Below are positions 1-5,100 of a stretch of DNA of 5,100 nucleotides, in pieces. The position numbers and the translations under genes were made by a program. Each line of letters starts with the position of its first letter. The stretch's first letter is position 1. Source of the stretch: Streptomycetaceae bacterium (GTDB lineage: Bacteria > Actinomycetota > Actinomycetes > Nanopelagicales > Nanopelagicaceae); the NCBI GenBank assembly GCA_027486075.1, contig JAIXPU010000138.1:1-5100 (forward strand), in the 5' to 3' direction. Under the pieces are notes generated by a model. That model worked only from the letters and a program-made list of their open reading frames with translations. It had not been told where the DNA came from and did not search any database.

Positions 1-102
1 AGAACGACCGAGAGAGCGGGCAGAGTCAGGAAGACGCTTTGCACCGAAAAGAACCAGCACAACAACAAGCAGGATGACGATTTCTCTTGGACCTAAATTC
101 AT
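1..102 (-). CDS. tatA: Sec-independent twin-arginine translocase subunit TatA, N-terminal part (cut by window edge)
   Basis: Only the first 34 residues are present; the gene runs off the left edge. They begin MNLGPREIVILLVVVLV, followed by an FGAKRLPDSARSLGRS segment. This is the TatA/TatE pattern: a short periplasmic N-terminus, one membrane helix (about residues 7-18), the conserved Phe-Gly hinge (F19, G20), then the start of an amphipathic helix with the K-x-L-P motif (K22 to P25). TatA oligomers form the pore-like element through which TatBC-bound, folded twin-arginine substrates cross the cytoplasmic membrane. The ATG at 100-102 is preceded by a good ribosome binding site. Position directly after pafC matches the actinobacterial order pafB-pafC-tatA-tatC, so tatC would be expected just outside the window. 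TatB shares the fold, but the LARSLG-like motif after the hinge and the context favour TatA. Confidence is high despite the short length. Confidence 0.9.
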   Translation of the reverse strand, partial: MNLGPREIVILLVVVLVLFGAKRLPDSARSLGRS

Positions 103-110
103 CTTCTGAA

Positions 111-116
111 CTCCCT
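111..116 (-). promoter_or_regulatory. Ribosome binding site of tatA
   Basis: On the minus strand AGGGAG lies 8 nt before the tatA ATG. It is the clearest Shine-Dalgarno sequence in the window and fixes the start of this truncated gene. It sits in the 71-bp gap between pafC and tatA (103-173). In that gap I find no convincing terminator and no clear promoter, so tatA is probably read through from the pafBC transcript. Confidence 0.65.
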
Positions 117-173
117 AACTTAAGATTTGAACCTAGATTACACCAGGTGCCTTTGATTGGGTAGGCAAGGAAG

Positions 174-1100
174 TTACCCCTCATAACGATTAAGTATCGT
201 TTTCGCTCGTTTCGCGATTTCACTACGGATTTCTGTTGGAGAGGTTAGCTCCACTGCCCCTCCAGAGGCCAAGACGGATCTTGTAATCCATTGATGGGAA
301 AAAGATGAGGCCTTCAATACGGTTCCTGCCTCGAGGTTGGGTTCTTCAAAGCGTTCTGCTACATCTCTAGTTAGCTTATGAACCTTCAGTTGGTAGCCAA
401 TCTTCTCAGGGCTCATAGTGGGTGCCGCCGAAGGTTTCTCGACTTGTGCAGTGTCCGCCGACTGAATTCTATCTACCCGAAAATGCCTGAAATCTTGAGC
501 TGTGAAACAGTACGCATGAAGGTACAGATAGCTTTGACTTTCAATTAGTTCTAGCGGGAGAACGACTCTCTCAGATATTTCATCCTTATACAGCGAGTGG
601 TATGAAATCTTGAGTCCGCTGCGATTTTTGATAGCTGCTCGAATTGAAACTGTCACTTCAGAGCTGATTCCACTGGATGCAGAGAGCGCTGAAGGAAGAT
701 TGACAAGGCCCGCTATCCGTTGTGAAAGTGAACCAATTGCAGAAATCAAATCCAGCCTTTCGCTCGAGATCGTTGAGCGTAAAACTTCTAACCCGAGGAC
801 GAGTGCCACGCCTTCTTCGTGAGTAATTGATCGAGGCTTTGCAAGTGTTGGTGCGTTTCGTATCGTCACATAACCAGATTCAAAATCTAGATCCATCAAT
901 TCAAGTGGGGTGTAACCCGGCAGCCCGCACATCCAGAGCGTCGTTAGATCACTAATCATCTGTTCGGTAGAGACCTCGAAAACTTCGGCGAGATCAACAA
1001 GAGAAATCCCCTGATGTGTATTGATATACGGAACCAAATCCAGTAATCGAGAGGTGCGCTCTAAGGGGCTCGAAGTTCTCTTTGCTTCGCCCTTACCCAT
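174..1100 (-). CDS. pafC: PafC, WYL-domain transcriptional activator subunit (DNA-damage response)
   Basis: This 308-residue protein has the PafC architecture. Residues about 12-55 form an N-terminal winged-helix segment. Next comes the PafC hallmark CGLPGYTPLELMDLDFESG (58-76), then a helical linker to about 145. The WYL domain covers about 148-215, ending in FRHFRVDRI (204-212), and a WCX-type C-terminal domain covers about 232-308. In mycobacteria PafC pairs with PafB to activate the LexA-independent DNA-damage regulon; the WYL domains are thought to sense single-stranded DNA. The namesake motif is degenerate here: the W-Y-L position reads L192-Y193-L194. The ATG overlaps the end of pafB by 8 nt (ATGGGTAA), with GGTGA at 1107-1111 as a probable ribosome binding site, so translation is likely coupled to pafB. 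Length is slightly below that of typical PafC proteins. The stop is TAA at 174-176. Family and context agree, so the call is firm; the regulon in this organism is inferred. Confidence 0.92.
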   Translation of the reverse strand: MGKGEAKRTSSPLERTSRLLDLVPYINTHQGISLVDLAEVFEVSTEQMISDLTTLWMCGLPGYTPLELMDLDFESGYVTIRNAPTLAKPRSITHEEGVALVLGLEVLRSTISSERLDLISAIGSLSQRIAGLVNLPSALSASSGISSEVTVSIRAAIKNRSGLKISYHSLYKDEISERVVLPLELIESQSYLYLHAYCFTAQDFRHFRVDRIQSADTAQVEKPSAAPTMSPEKIGYQLKVHKLTRDVAERFEEPNLEAGTVLKASSFSHQWITRSVLASGGAVELTSPTEIRSEIAKRAKTILNRYEG

Positions 1101-2031
1101 GTAAATTCACCAAACCCTTAAGAGTTGCAATGATCTCTTCGCGGAGCTCAGCAGGTGAATGAACATAAACGTCATCACCGTGCCAAAGAAGTAGAGAAGA
1201 GAGAGTCTTCATATCCAGAATTGGAATCTGCACTTGATCCCACTCACCCATCGACTTTGTCGCTATAGCCAACGCCCGCAGAGAGGTACCTTTTCCGCGT
1301 CGAATATCGACTAGCGCATTCTCGTGGTTTGTATTGTCGAAGACGCGCTGCGCATCGAAGTCTTCAGGAGTCTCAAAATCTTCTGGACCCCGCTTCGCAG
1401 AAAAAGCGCCGATTACTCTGTCAAAGCGAAAGGTTCGTACCTCTTGGATATCTTGATCGACGCCAGTGAAATACCAGAAGCCAGAGCGGGTAGATAGTCC
1501 GATTGGGACTACACGTCTTTCTTCCTCTGACAAGTCATGGTTGCGGTAGGTAAACTCGAGAATCTGGTGCTCTGCAATAGCCATGGTAATCATCGCAAGA
1601 TCAACTCCACCATCGGAGAAAAAGAGCACAGTGTCAGGCAGATTCGCTTCATCAACTGCGATTCCCAAAGAGTTCAACTTCACGAGCGCACGCTGGGCTG
1701 CATCATCAAGTGACGCTCCTTGCCAGGCTTGTGCCGCTAGTGAGAGTAGAGAAACTTCGAGAGCAGTAATCTCTCCGAGATCTAGTTGGTATCTCTCCTG
1801 TTTTATGCGATAACCGGCCTCATCGTTAAAGAGCGGATCAAAGGAACCTACCTCAATCTCTATTCCAAGGGTGCGTAAATCATCCTTATCGCGCTCGAAC
1901 ATTCTCCCTTTAGCTTCGGGGCTACCTTCATATCCCTCAATGGTCTTAAAGATTTCAGATTTAGTAATGAACCTCTTCGTCGCTAAGAGCGCAATCGTGA
2001 GATTGATAAGGCGCTCACTCTTCCGGGACAC
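1093..2031 (-). CDS. pafB: PafB, WYL-domain transcriptional activator subunit (DNA-damage response)
   Basis: This 312-residue protein starts MSRKSERLINLTIALLATKRF, a typical PafB opening. Residues 1-60 form a winged helix-turn-helix ending in the family motif GRMFERDKDDLRTLGI (42-57). The WYL domain spans about 145-210, with an intact W186-Y187-F188 in GFWYFTG and RTFRFDRV (199-206). A WCX C-terminal domain (about 240-310) contains LLWHGDDVYVHSPAELREEI. PafB acts with PafC as a heterodimeric activator of RecA-independent DNA-damage genes in mycobacteria. The name comes from linkage to the Pup ligase gene pafA, which is not next to it here. The start codon is GTG at 2029-2031, inside the end of trmI (17-nt overlap), with AAAGG at 2040-2044, 8 nt upstream. 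Overlaps on both sides indicate one transcript, trmI-pafB-pafC. The family call is firm. Confidence 0.93.
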   Translation of the reverse strand: MSRKSERLINLTIALLATKRFITKSEIFKTIEGYEGSPEAKGRMFERDKDDLRTLGIEIEVGSFDPLFNDEAGYRIKQERYQLDLGEITALEVSLLSLAAQAWQGASLDDAAQRALVKLNSLGIAVDEANLPDTVLFFSDGGVDLAMITMAIAEHQILEFTYRNHDLSEEERRVVPIGLSTRSGFWYFTGVDQDIQEVRTFRFDRVIGAFSAKRGPEDFETPEDFDAQRVFDNTNHENALVDIRRGKGTSLRALAIATKSMGEWDQVQIPILDMKTLSSLLLWHGDDVYVHSPAELREEIIATLKGLVNLHG

Positions 2032-2866
2032 CGTATGCGCCTTTAGCTGGTCGACGTCTACGTGCCAGAACTTCTACTCCTGGCGCCATGCGCCTACTTT
2101 GAATTAAGAATCCGGTATGGCCAATCATTCTCTGTTGCGGACGTACCGCTAGCCCTTCATGGTGCCAGCCGCGAACGATAGTTTCGGAGCTCTCTGGCTC
2201 TGTGAAATGCCCGTCTTCTTTAAGTGCTTCCGCTGTTGCAGATAACTGAGTCGTCGTTGCAACGTATGCAAGGAATACTCCGCCTGGTCTAAGAACTTGA
2301 GCCGCAGTTGCTACACATTCCCAAGGAGCAAGCATGTCTAAGACCACTCGGTCGTATTGCGAAGAAAACTCTTGGTCTTGCAAAGAGCCAACGTCTAAAC
2401 GCCAGTTGCTGGGCTTTCCACCAAAGTAATTCACCACATTCGCCGTCGCATTCACAGCGAAATCGTCGCGACGCTCAACGGAATGTACAGAGCCTTCGGG
2501 ACCCACTGCTCGAAGTAGCGAGAGAGTAAGTGCGCCGCTACCGACACCGGCTTCAAGCACTCGTGCCCCAGGATAGATATCCGCAACCCCAACAATCATC
2601 GCCGCATCTTTGGGATAGACAATGGTCGCACCACGCGGCATGGACAGAACGTAATCTGCAAGTAGTGGAATGAAGGCGGTGAACTTTAGACCAGCGGTGG
2701 TCGAGACAACTGAACCTTCAGGCAAGCCAACCAAATCATCATGGTTAATCCAACCTTTATGGGTGTGCCACTCCTTGCCAGGTGTAATTGTGAAGCTGTA
2801 CAACTTCCCCTTCGGATCTGTCAGTTGAACACGATCGCCGATTTGAAAGTAACCTGGAGTAGACAC
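2015..2866 (-). CDS. trmI: tRNA (adenine-58-N1)-methyltransferase TrmI
   Basis: This 283-residue protein closely resembles mycobacterial TrmI (Rv2118c) from memory, including the N-terminal FQIGDRVQLTD, HTHKG (34-38) and MPRGATIVYPKDAA (76-89). It transfers a methyl group from S-adenosylmethionine to N1 of A58 in the T-loop of tRNAs and works as a homotetramer in the cytoplasm. The small N-terminal beta domain covers about 1-75; the Rossmann-fold methyltransferase domain follows. Visible motifs are the SAM loop VLEAGVGSGALTLSLLRAVG (103-122), acidic E131 for the ribose hydroxyls, the catalytic-type LDMLAPW (176-182, D177), YVATTTQL (201-208) and GHTGFLI (249-255). A basic tail, ARRRRPAKG (268-276), precedes the end. 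The start is GTG at 2864-2866, with no Shine-Dalgarno sequence but a -10 box 6 nt upstream, suggesting a leaderless mRNA. It is transcribed divergently from the nuclease gene, as in mycobacteria, and overlaps pafB by 17 nt. Confidence 0.95.
   Translation of the reverse strand: MSTPGYFQIGDRVQLTDPKGKLYSFTITPGKEWHTHKGWINHDDLVGLPEGSVVSTTAGLKFTAFIPLLADYVLSMPRGATIVYPKDAAMIVGVADIYPGARVLEAGVGSGALTLSLLRAVGPEGSVHSVERRDDFAVNATANVVNYFGGKPSNWRLDVGSLQDQEFSSQYDRVVLDMLAPWECVATAAQVLRPGGVFLAYVATTTQLSATAEALKEDGHFTEPESSETIVRGWHHEGLAVRPQQRMIGHTGFLIQSRRMAPGVEVLARRRRPAKGAYGVPEE
2040..2044 (-). promoter_or_regulatory. Ribosome binding site of pafB, inside the trmI reading frame
   Basis: AAAGG on the minus strand lies 8 nt before the GTG of pafB and falls within the last codons of trmI. 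It supports the GTG at 2029-2031 as the start, which also gives the expected PafB N-terminus. It means pafB translation depends on, or is at least coupled to, passage of ribosomes through trmI. Confidence 0.5.
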
Positions 2867-2872
2867 AGGGGC

Positions 2873-2903
2873 ATCTTAGGTGAAAGGCCGAGCTTTTGGT
2901 CAG
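2873..2903 (-). promoter_or_regulatory. Candidate leaderless promoter of the trmI-pafB-pafC unit
   Basis: On the minus strand TAAGAT (2873-2878) matches the actinobacterial -10 consensus TANNNT and ends 6 nt before the trmI GTG, the spacing expected when transcription starts at the start codon. A weak -35, CTGACC (2898-2903), lies 19 nt further upstream, slightly too far. No Shine-Dalgarno sequence is present in front of trmI, which agrees with a leaderless transcript. This would be the promoter for the whole minus-strand unit. The -10 is reasonable; the -35 is uncertain. Confidence 0.45.
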
Positions 2904-2919
2904 GGGTGCGCTGTATCGT
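2897..2919 (+). promoter_or_regulatory. Candidate PafBC-type (RecA-NDp) DNA-damage promoter of the nuclease gene
   Basis: TGGTCAGGG (2897-2905), an 8-nt spacer (2906-2913) and TATCGT (2914-2919) match the mycobacterial RecA-NDp/PafBC motif TTGTCRGTG-N8-TANNNT in 7 of 9 upstream positions, with exact spacing and a full TANNNT match. The -10 ends 7 nt before the ATG at 2927, so transcription would start at or next to the start codon. There is no normal -35 box at 16-18 nt from this -10, as expected for an activator-dependent promoter of this class. One of the two mismatches falls in the best-conserved core (T to G). Binding by the neighbouring PafB/PafC is inference. Confidence 0.45.
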
Positions 2920-2925
2920 GCGCAC
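2906..2925. repeat. 20-bp perfect dyad across the -10 region of the nuclease gene
   Basis: GTGCGC (2906-2911) and GCGCAC (2920-2925) are perfect inverted repeats separated by 8 nt; the spacer holds the predicted -10 box TATCGT. The right arm also lies in an 8-bp palindrome, GTGCGCAC (2918-2925), so GTGCGC also occurs as a direct repeat at a 12-bp step. The dyad ends 1 bp before the start codon. It could be an operator or chance; no known operator is recognised. Confidence 0.4.
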
Positions 2926-2926
2926 A

Positions 2927-3685
2927 ATGGAGATGTTGCGGTTATCCCCCAGTCGAATCAACGATTTCACCAACTGTCCGCAGCTTTACAAGTATCGCGC
3001 TATCGATCAACTACCCGAACCGCCGAGCGTTGATGCGGAACGAGGAAAACTAGTGCACGCAGTTCTAGAAGACCTCTTCGAGCTTCCTGCGCCAGAGCGG
3101 ACTATTGATTCGGCGCGAGCTGCTCTACCTATTCGCTGGCAAGCGGCCCTTGCTGAAAAGCCTGCGCTCTCCGCTTTGGTTCTCGATGAAAAGGAGTGGT
3201 TGGATCGCGCCACGTCACTCTTACAGAATTACTTTGCCCTTGAACAACCGCACACATTTGAATCCACCTATCGTGAACTTCACCTCGAACGAAATTTGAG
3301 TGACGAGATGTATCTGCACGGCTATGTCGATCGCATCGATGTAGCTCCGACTGGTCAGGTTCGTATCGTTGATTACAAGACAGGAAAGTCACCGAAGCCT
3401 GGTTGGGAAGAGAAGGCGCTCTTTCAGCTCCGCGTCTACGCACTTCTCTATTGGCAGAATGAAGGAGTACTCCCTTCTTTGCTTCAGCTCATCTACCTTG
3501 GGGATTCACAACTAGTGAAAAGCTCACCTACCGAAGCACAGTTGCTTTCAACTGAGAGAATTCTTAAAAATATTGGTGCAGAGATCCTGACTGCAATTGA
3601 TACCAATCACTTTCCAACTAAGAAGTCGCGCCTCTGTGACTGGTGTTTCTTTAAATCAATCTGCCCTGCACATGTAAAGCCTTAA
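2927..3685 (+). CDS. RecB/Cas4-like PD-(D/E)XK nuclease with probable 4Fe-4S cluster
   Basis: This 252-residue protein (from the ATG at 2927) is a single-domain RecB-family nuclease, orthologous by context to Rv2119 of M. tuberculosis. It shows LSPSRINDFTNCPQLYKYR (6-24), the RGKLVHAVLE helix with H44, motif II GYVDRID (132-138, metal ligand D135), motif III IVDYKTGK (147-154, D149 and K151) and a QLRVYA helix (167-172). Four cysteines, C17 plus C237-x2-C240-x5-C246, fit the iron-sulfur staple known from AddB and Cas4. There is no helicase domain. The family processes DNA ends or single strands, so a repair role is likely; the substrate is unknown. An open frame extends back to 2741, but that part lies inside trmI and lacks family similarity. 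GTG at 2918 and ATG at 2933 are alternative starts; 2927 fits the promoter and the N-terminal motif. Its stop is 3 bp from that of metH. Confidence 0.88.
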   Translation: MEMLRLSPSRINDFTNCPQLYKYRAIDQLPEPPSVDAERGKLVHAVLEDLFELPAPERTIDSARAALPIRWQAALAEKPALSALVLDEKEWLDRATSLLQNYFALEQPHTFESTYRELHLERNLSDEMYLHGYVDRIDVAPTGQVRIVDYKTGKSPKPGWEEKALFQLRVYALLYWQNEGVLPSLLQLIYLGDSQLVKSSPTEAQLLSTERILKNIGAEILTAIDTNHFPTKKSRLCDWCFFKSICPAHVKP

Positions 3686-3688
3686 GGG

Positions 3689-5100
3689 CTAATTTGCGTT
3701 GAAATACTTCGCTTCAGGGTGGTGAACGATAATTGCCGAAGTAGATTGCTCTGGATGAAGCTGGAACTCTTCAGATAGTTCAACTCCGATACGACCAGGC
3801 TCGAGCAATTCACAGAGCTGAGTTTGTTGTTCAATATCTGGGCAGGCCGGGTATCCAAATGAGTAGCGAGAGCCACGGTATCCCTGATCAAGGATTCCCT
3901 GGATATCTGGAGCATCGTCGCCACGAACTGACATCTCTTCGCGAATACGCGCATGCCAATGTTCAGCCAAAGCTTCAGTGAGCTGGACAGATAAGCCGTG
4001 CAATTCAAGATATTCACGATATGCGTTGGCAGCAAAGAGTTCATTCGCTGCCTTACTGACAGTGTTTCCCATCGTGACAACATGAAAGGCAACAACATCG
4101 ACTTTTCCAGATTCACGCGAGGCGAAGAAATCTGAGAGACAGAGTCTGCGATCTCGACGCTGACGTGGGAATGAGAAGCGAGTGCGCTCCTTACCCTTAT
4201 CGGGACCTTCGTGATGAAGAATGACTAAATCGTTACCTTCTGAGACGCAAGGGAAATATCCATAAACCACCGCAGCTTCCAACCAGCCCTTTGATTGCAC
4301 TTCATTCAGAAGTGCGCGAAGACGAGGTCGGCCTTCAGTTTCAGCCATAGCTTCATACTCGCCACGAGCTCCCTTGAGACCCCATTGACCCATGAAGAGT
4401 GCTCGCTCATCGAGCATCCCAACATAATCTGCTAGCGGAATACCTTTAACGATTCGTGAACCGAAGAAAGGTGCGCTTGGAATATCGATATCGACTGCTA
4501 CATCGCTACGACGTGTATCAATCTCGGTTGGTTCATCAATAGCTTTAACAGTCTTCACTCGTCGTTCGCGAAGTGCAGGAAGCGCTGCACCTTCATCGCC
4601 ACGCTTCACCGCCATGATGGCATCCATCAGACGAAGACCTTCAAAGGCATCGCGCGCATAACGAACTTCTCCAGGAAAGACGCCAGCTAAATCTTGTTCA
4701 ACGAATGCACGAGTGAGCGCTGCTCCCCCGAGGACAATCGGCCATTTCTGATCTAGCCCGCGAGAGGTCAGTTCTTCTAGGTTCTCTTTCATAATCACGG
4801 TAGATTTCACAAGAAGGCCGGACATGCCAATGGCATCGACCTCGTTCTCTTGCGCCGCATCAATAATCTGATTAATTGTCTGCTTGATTCCAATATTCAC
4901 AACTTGGTAACCATTGTTAGAGAGAATGATGTCAACCAGATTCTTGCCAATATCGTGGACATCGCCCTTCACTGTTGCCAGAAGCATTCTGCCGCGGCCA
5001 GCATCGCTGGTCTTCTCCATATGTGGCTCGAGGTAGGCAACCGCAGACTTCATCACCTCTGCGCTCTGTAGAACAAAGGGAAGTTGCATTTCGCCCTTAC
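3689..5100 (-). CDS. metH: Cobalamin-dependent methionine synthase MetH, C-terminal part (5' end outside window)
   Basis: About 470 C-terminal residues are present and the frame continues past the right edge. Residues are counted from the internal Met at 5087-5089. The cobalamin-binding module (about 1-165) starts with the end of the helical cap, MQLPFVLQSAEVMKSAVAYL. It then has the B12 signature D43-x-H45-x-x-G48, whose His is the lower axial cobalt ligand, then GMSGLLVKS (88-96) and GGAALTR (121-127). The reactivation domain (about 205-455) contains the SAM-binding YRGSRYSFGYPACPDI (404-419) and ends HHPEAKYFNAN. MetH methylates homocysteine using 5-methyltetrahydrofolate through methylcobalamin; the last domain re-methylates oxidised cobalamin with SAM. 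The homocysteine and folate domains must lie outside the window. The reactivation domain looks shorter than in E. coli, as I recall for actinobacterial MetH. Stop is TAG at 3689-3691. Key residues are intact. Confidence 0.96.
   Translation of the reverse strand, partial: KGEMQLPFVLQSAEVMKSAVAYLEPHMEKTSDAGRGRMLLATVKGDVHDIGKNLVDIILSNNGYQVVNIGIKQTINQIIDAAQENEVDAIGMSGLLVKSTVIMKENLEELTSRGLDQKWPIVLGGAALTRAFVEQDLAGVFPGEVRYARDAFEGLRLMDAIMAVKRGDEGAALPALRERRVKTVKAIDEPTEIDTRRSDVAVDIDIPSAPFFGSRIVKGIPLADYVGMLDERALFMGQWGLKGARGEYEAMAETEGRPRLRALLNEVQSKGWLEAAVVYGYFPCVSEGNDLVILHHEGPDKGKERTRFSFPRQRRDRRLCLSDFFASRESGKVDVVAFHVVTMGNTVSKAANELFAANAYREYLELHGLSVQLTEALAEHWHARIREEMSVRGDDAPDIQGILDQGYRGSRYSFGYPACPDIEQQTQLCELLEPGRIGVELSEEFQLHPEQSTSAIIVHHPEAKYFNAN

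Noticed and set aside
135..168. Promoter for tatA (TAATCT as -10, TTGCCT as -35)
   Set aside because: The -10 box is acceptable, but the spacing to TTGCCT is 22 nt and no better -35 exists. Read-through from pafC is simpler.
159..179. GGGTA...TACCC hairpin at the end of pafC as a terminator
   Set aside because: The stem is only 5 bp with an 11-nt loop and no T-run follows on the minus strand.
26..223. Minus-strand 65-residue reading frame across the tatA start and the end of pafC
   Set aside because: It is out of frame with tatA, has a low-complexity, non-protein-like composition and covers the tatA ribosome binding site. The tatA frame at 1-102 explains the region.
2741..2926. Upstream extension of the nuclease reading frame, giving a 314-residue protein
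   Set aside because: The extra 62 residues are antisense to the conserved trmI N-terminus and show no family similarity. The nuclease family motif begins right after the ATG at 2927, which also fits the promoter geometry.
174..3685. WYL regulators plus a Cas4-like nuclease read as a defence or CRISPR-associated island
   Set aside because: WYL proteins and Cas4-like nucleases do occur in defence loci, but here the full motifs and gene order match the conserved pafBC-trmI-nuclease region of actinobacteria. There is no repeat array, cas gene or mobile element.
3682..4116. Minus-strand 144-residue reading frame inside the end of metH
   Set aside because: It is a shadow of metH in another frame; the metH frame carries conserved activation-domain motifs throughout.

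Overview
The window looks like a chromosomal core region of an actinobacterium with unusually modest GC content (about half, by eye). Gene order is the main evidence. Reading right to left, it runs metH, a RecB/Cas4-like nuclease, trmI (tRNA m1A58 methyltransferase), pafB, pafC, tatA. The same set lies in the same relative order and orientation in mycobacteria and other actinobacteria. Compact spacing (8-17 bp overlaps, a 3-bp convergent gap), GTG starts, leaderless-looking promoters and low GC would fit a streamlined freshwater lineage such as the acI/Nanopelagicales group. That placement is inference.

Layout. Positions 1-102 (minus strand) hold the first 34 codons of tatA, cut by the window edge. 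Positions 174-1100 and 1093-2031 (minus) hold pafC and pafB, two overlapping WYL-domain regulator genes. Positions 2015-2866 (minus) hold trmI, whose 3' end overlaps pafB. A 60-bp divergent promoter region (2867-2926) separates trmI from the plus-strand nuclease gene at 2927-3685. Positions 3689-5100 (minus) hold the C-terminal part of metH, which converges on the nuclease gene with 3 bp between the stop codons. No stretch over 100 bp lacks a gene. I see no RNA genes, mobile elements, CRISPR arrays or long repeats.

How the genes may work together. trmI, pafB and pafC form a translationally coupled minus-strand unit, and tatA probably follows as a further member after a 71-bp gap. PafB and PafC are known in mycobacteria as the joint activator of the LexA-independent DNA-damage response. 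It acts at promoters of the form TTGTCRGTG-N8-TANNNT. The nuclease gene next door has a close match (TGGTCAGGG-N8-TATCGT) ending 7 bp before its ATG, so the nuclease may be a local PafBC target.

Two things merit attention: that candidate promoter, and the absence between trmI and pafB of the Pup-proteasome block (mpa/arc, dop, pup, prcB, prcA, pafA) that occupies this spot in many actinobacteria. Otherwise this is an ordinary housekeeping region, and I do not see a new defence or mobile system.
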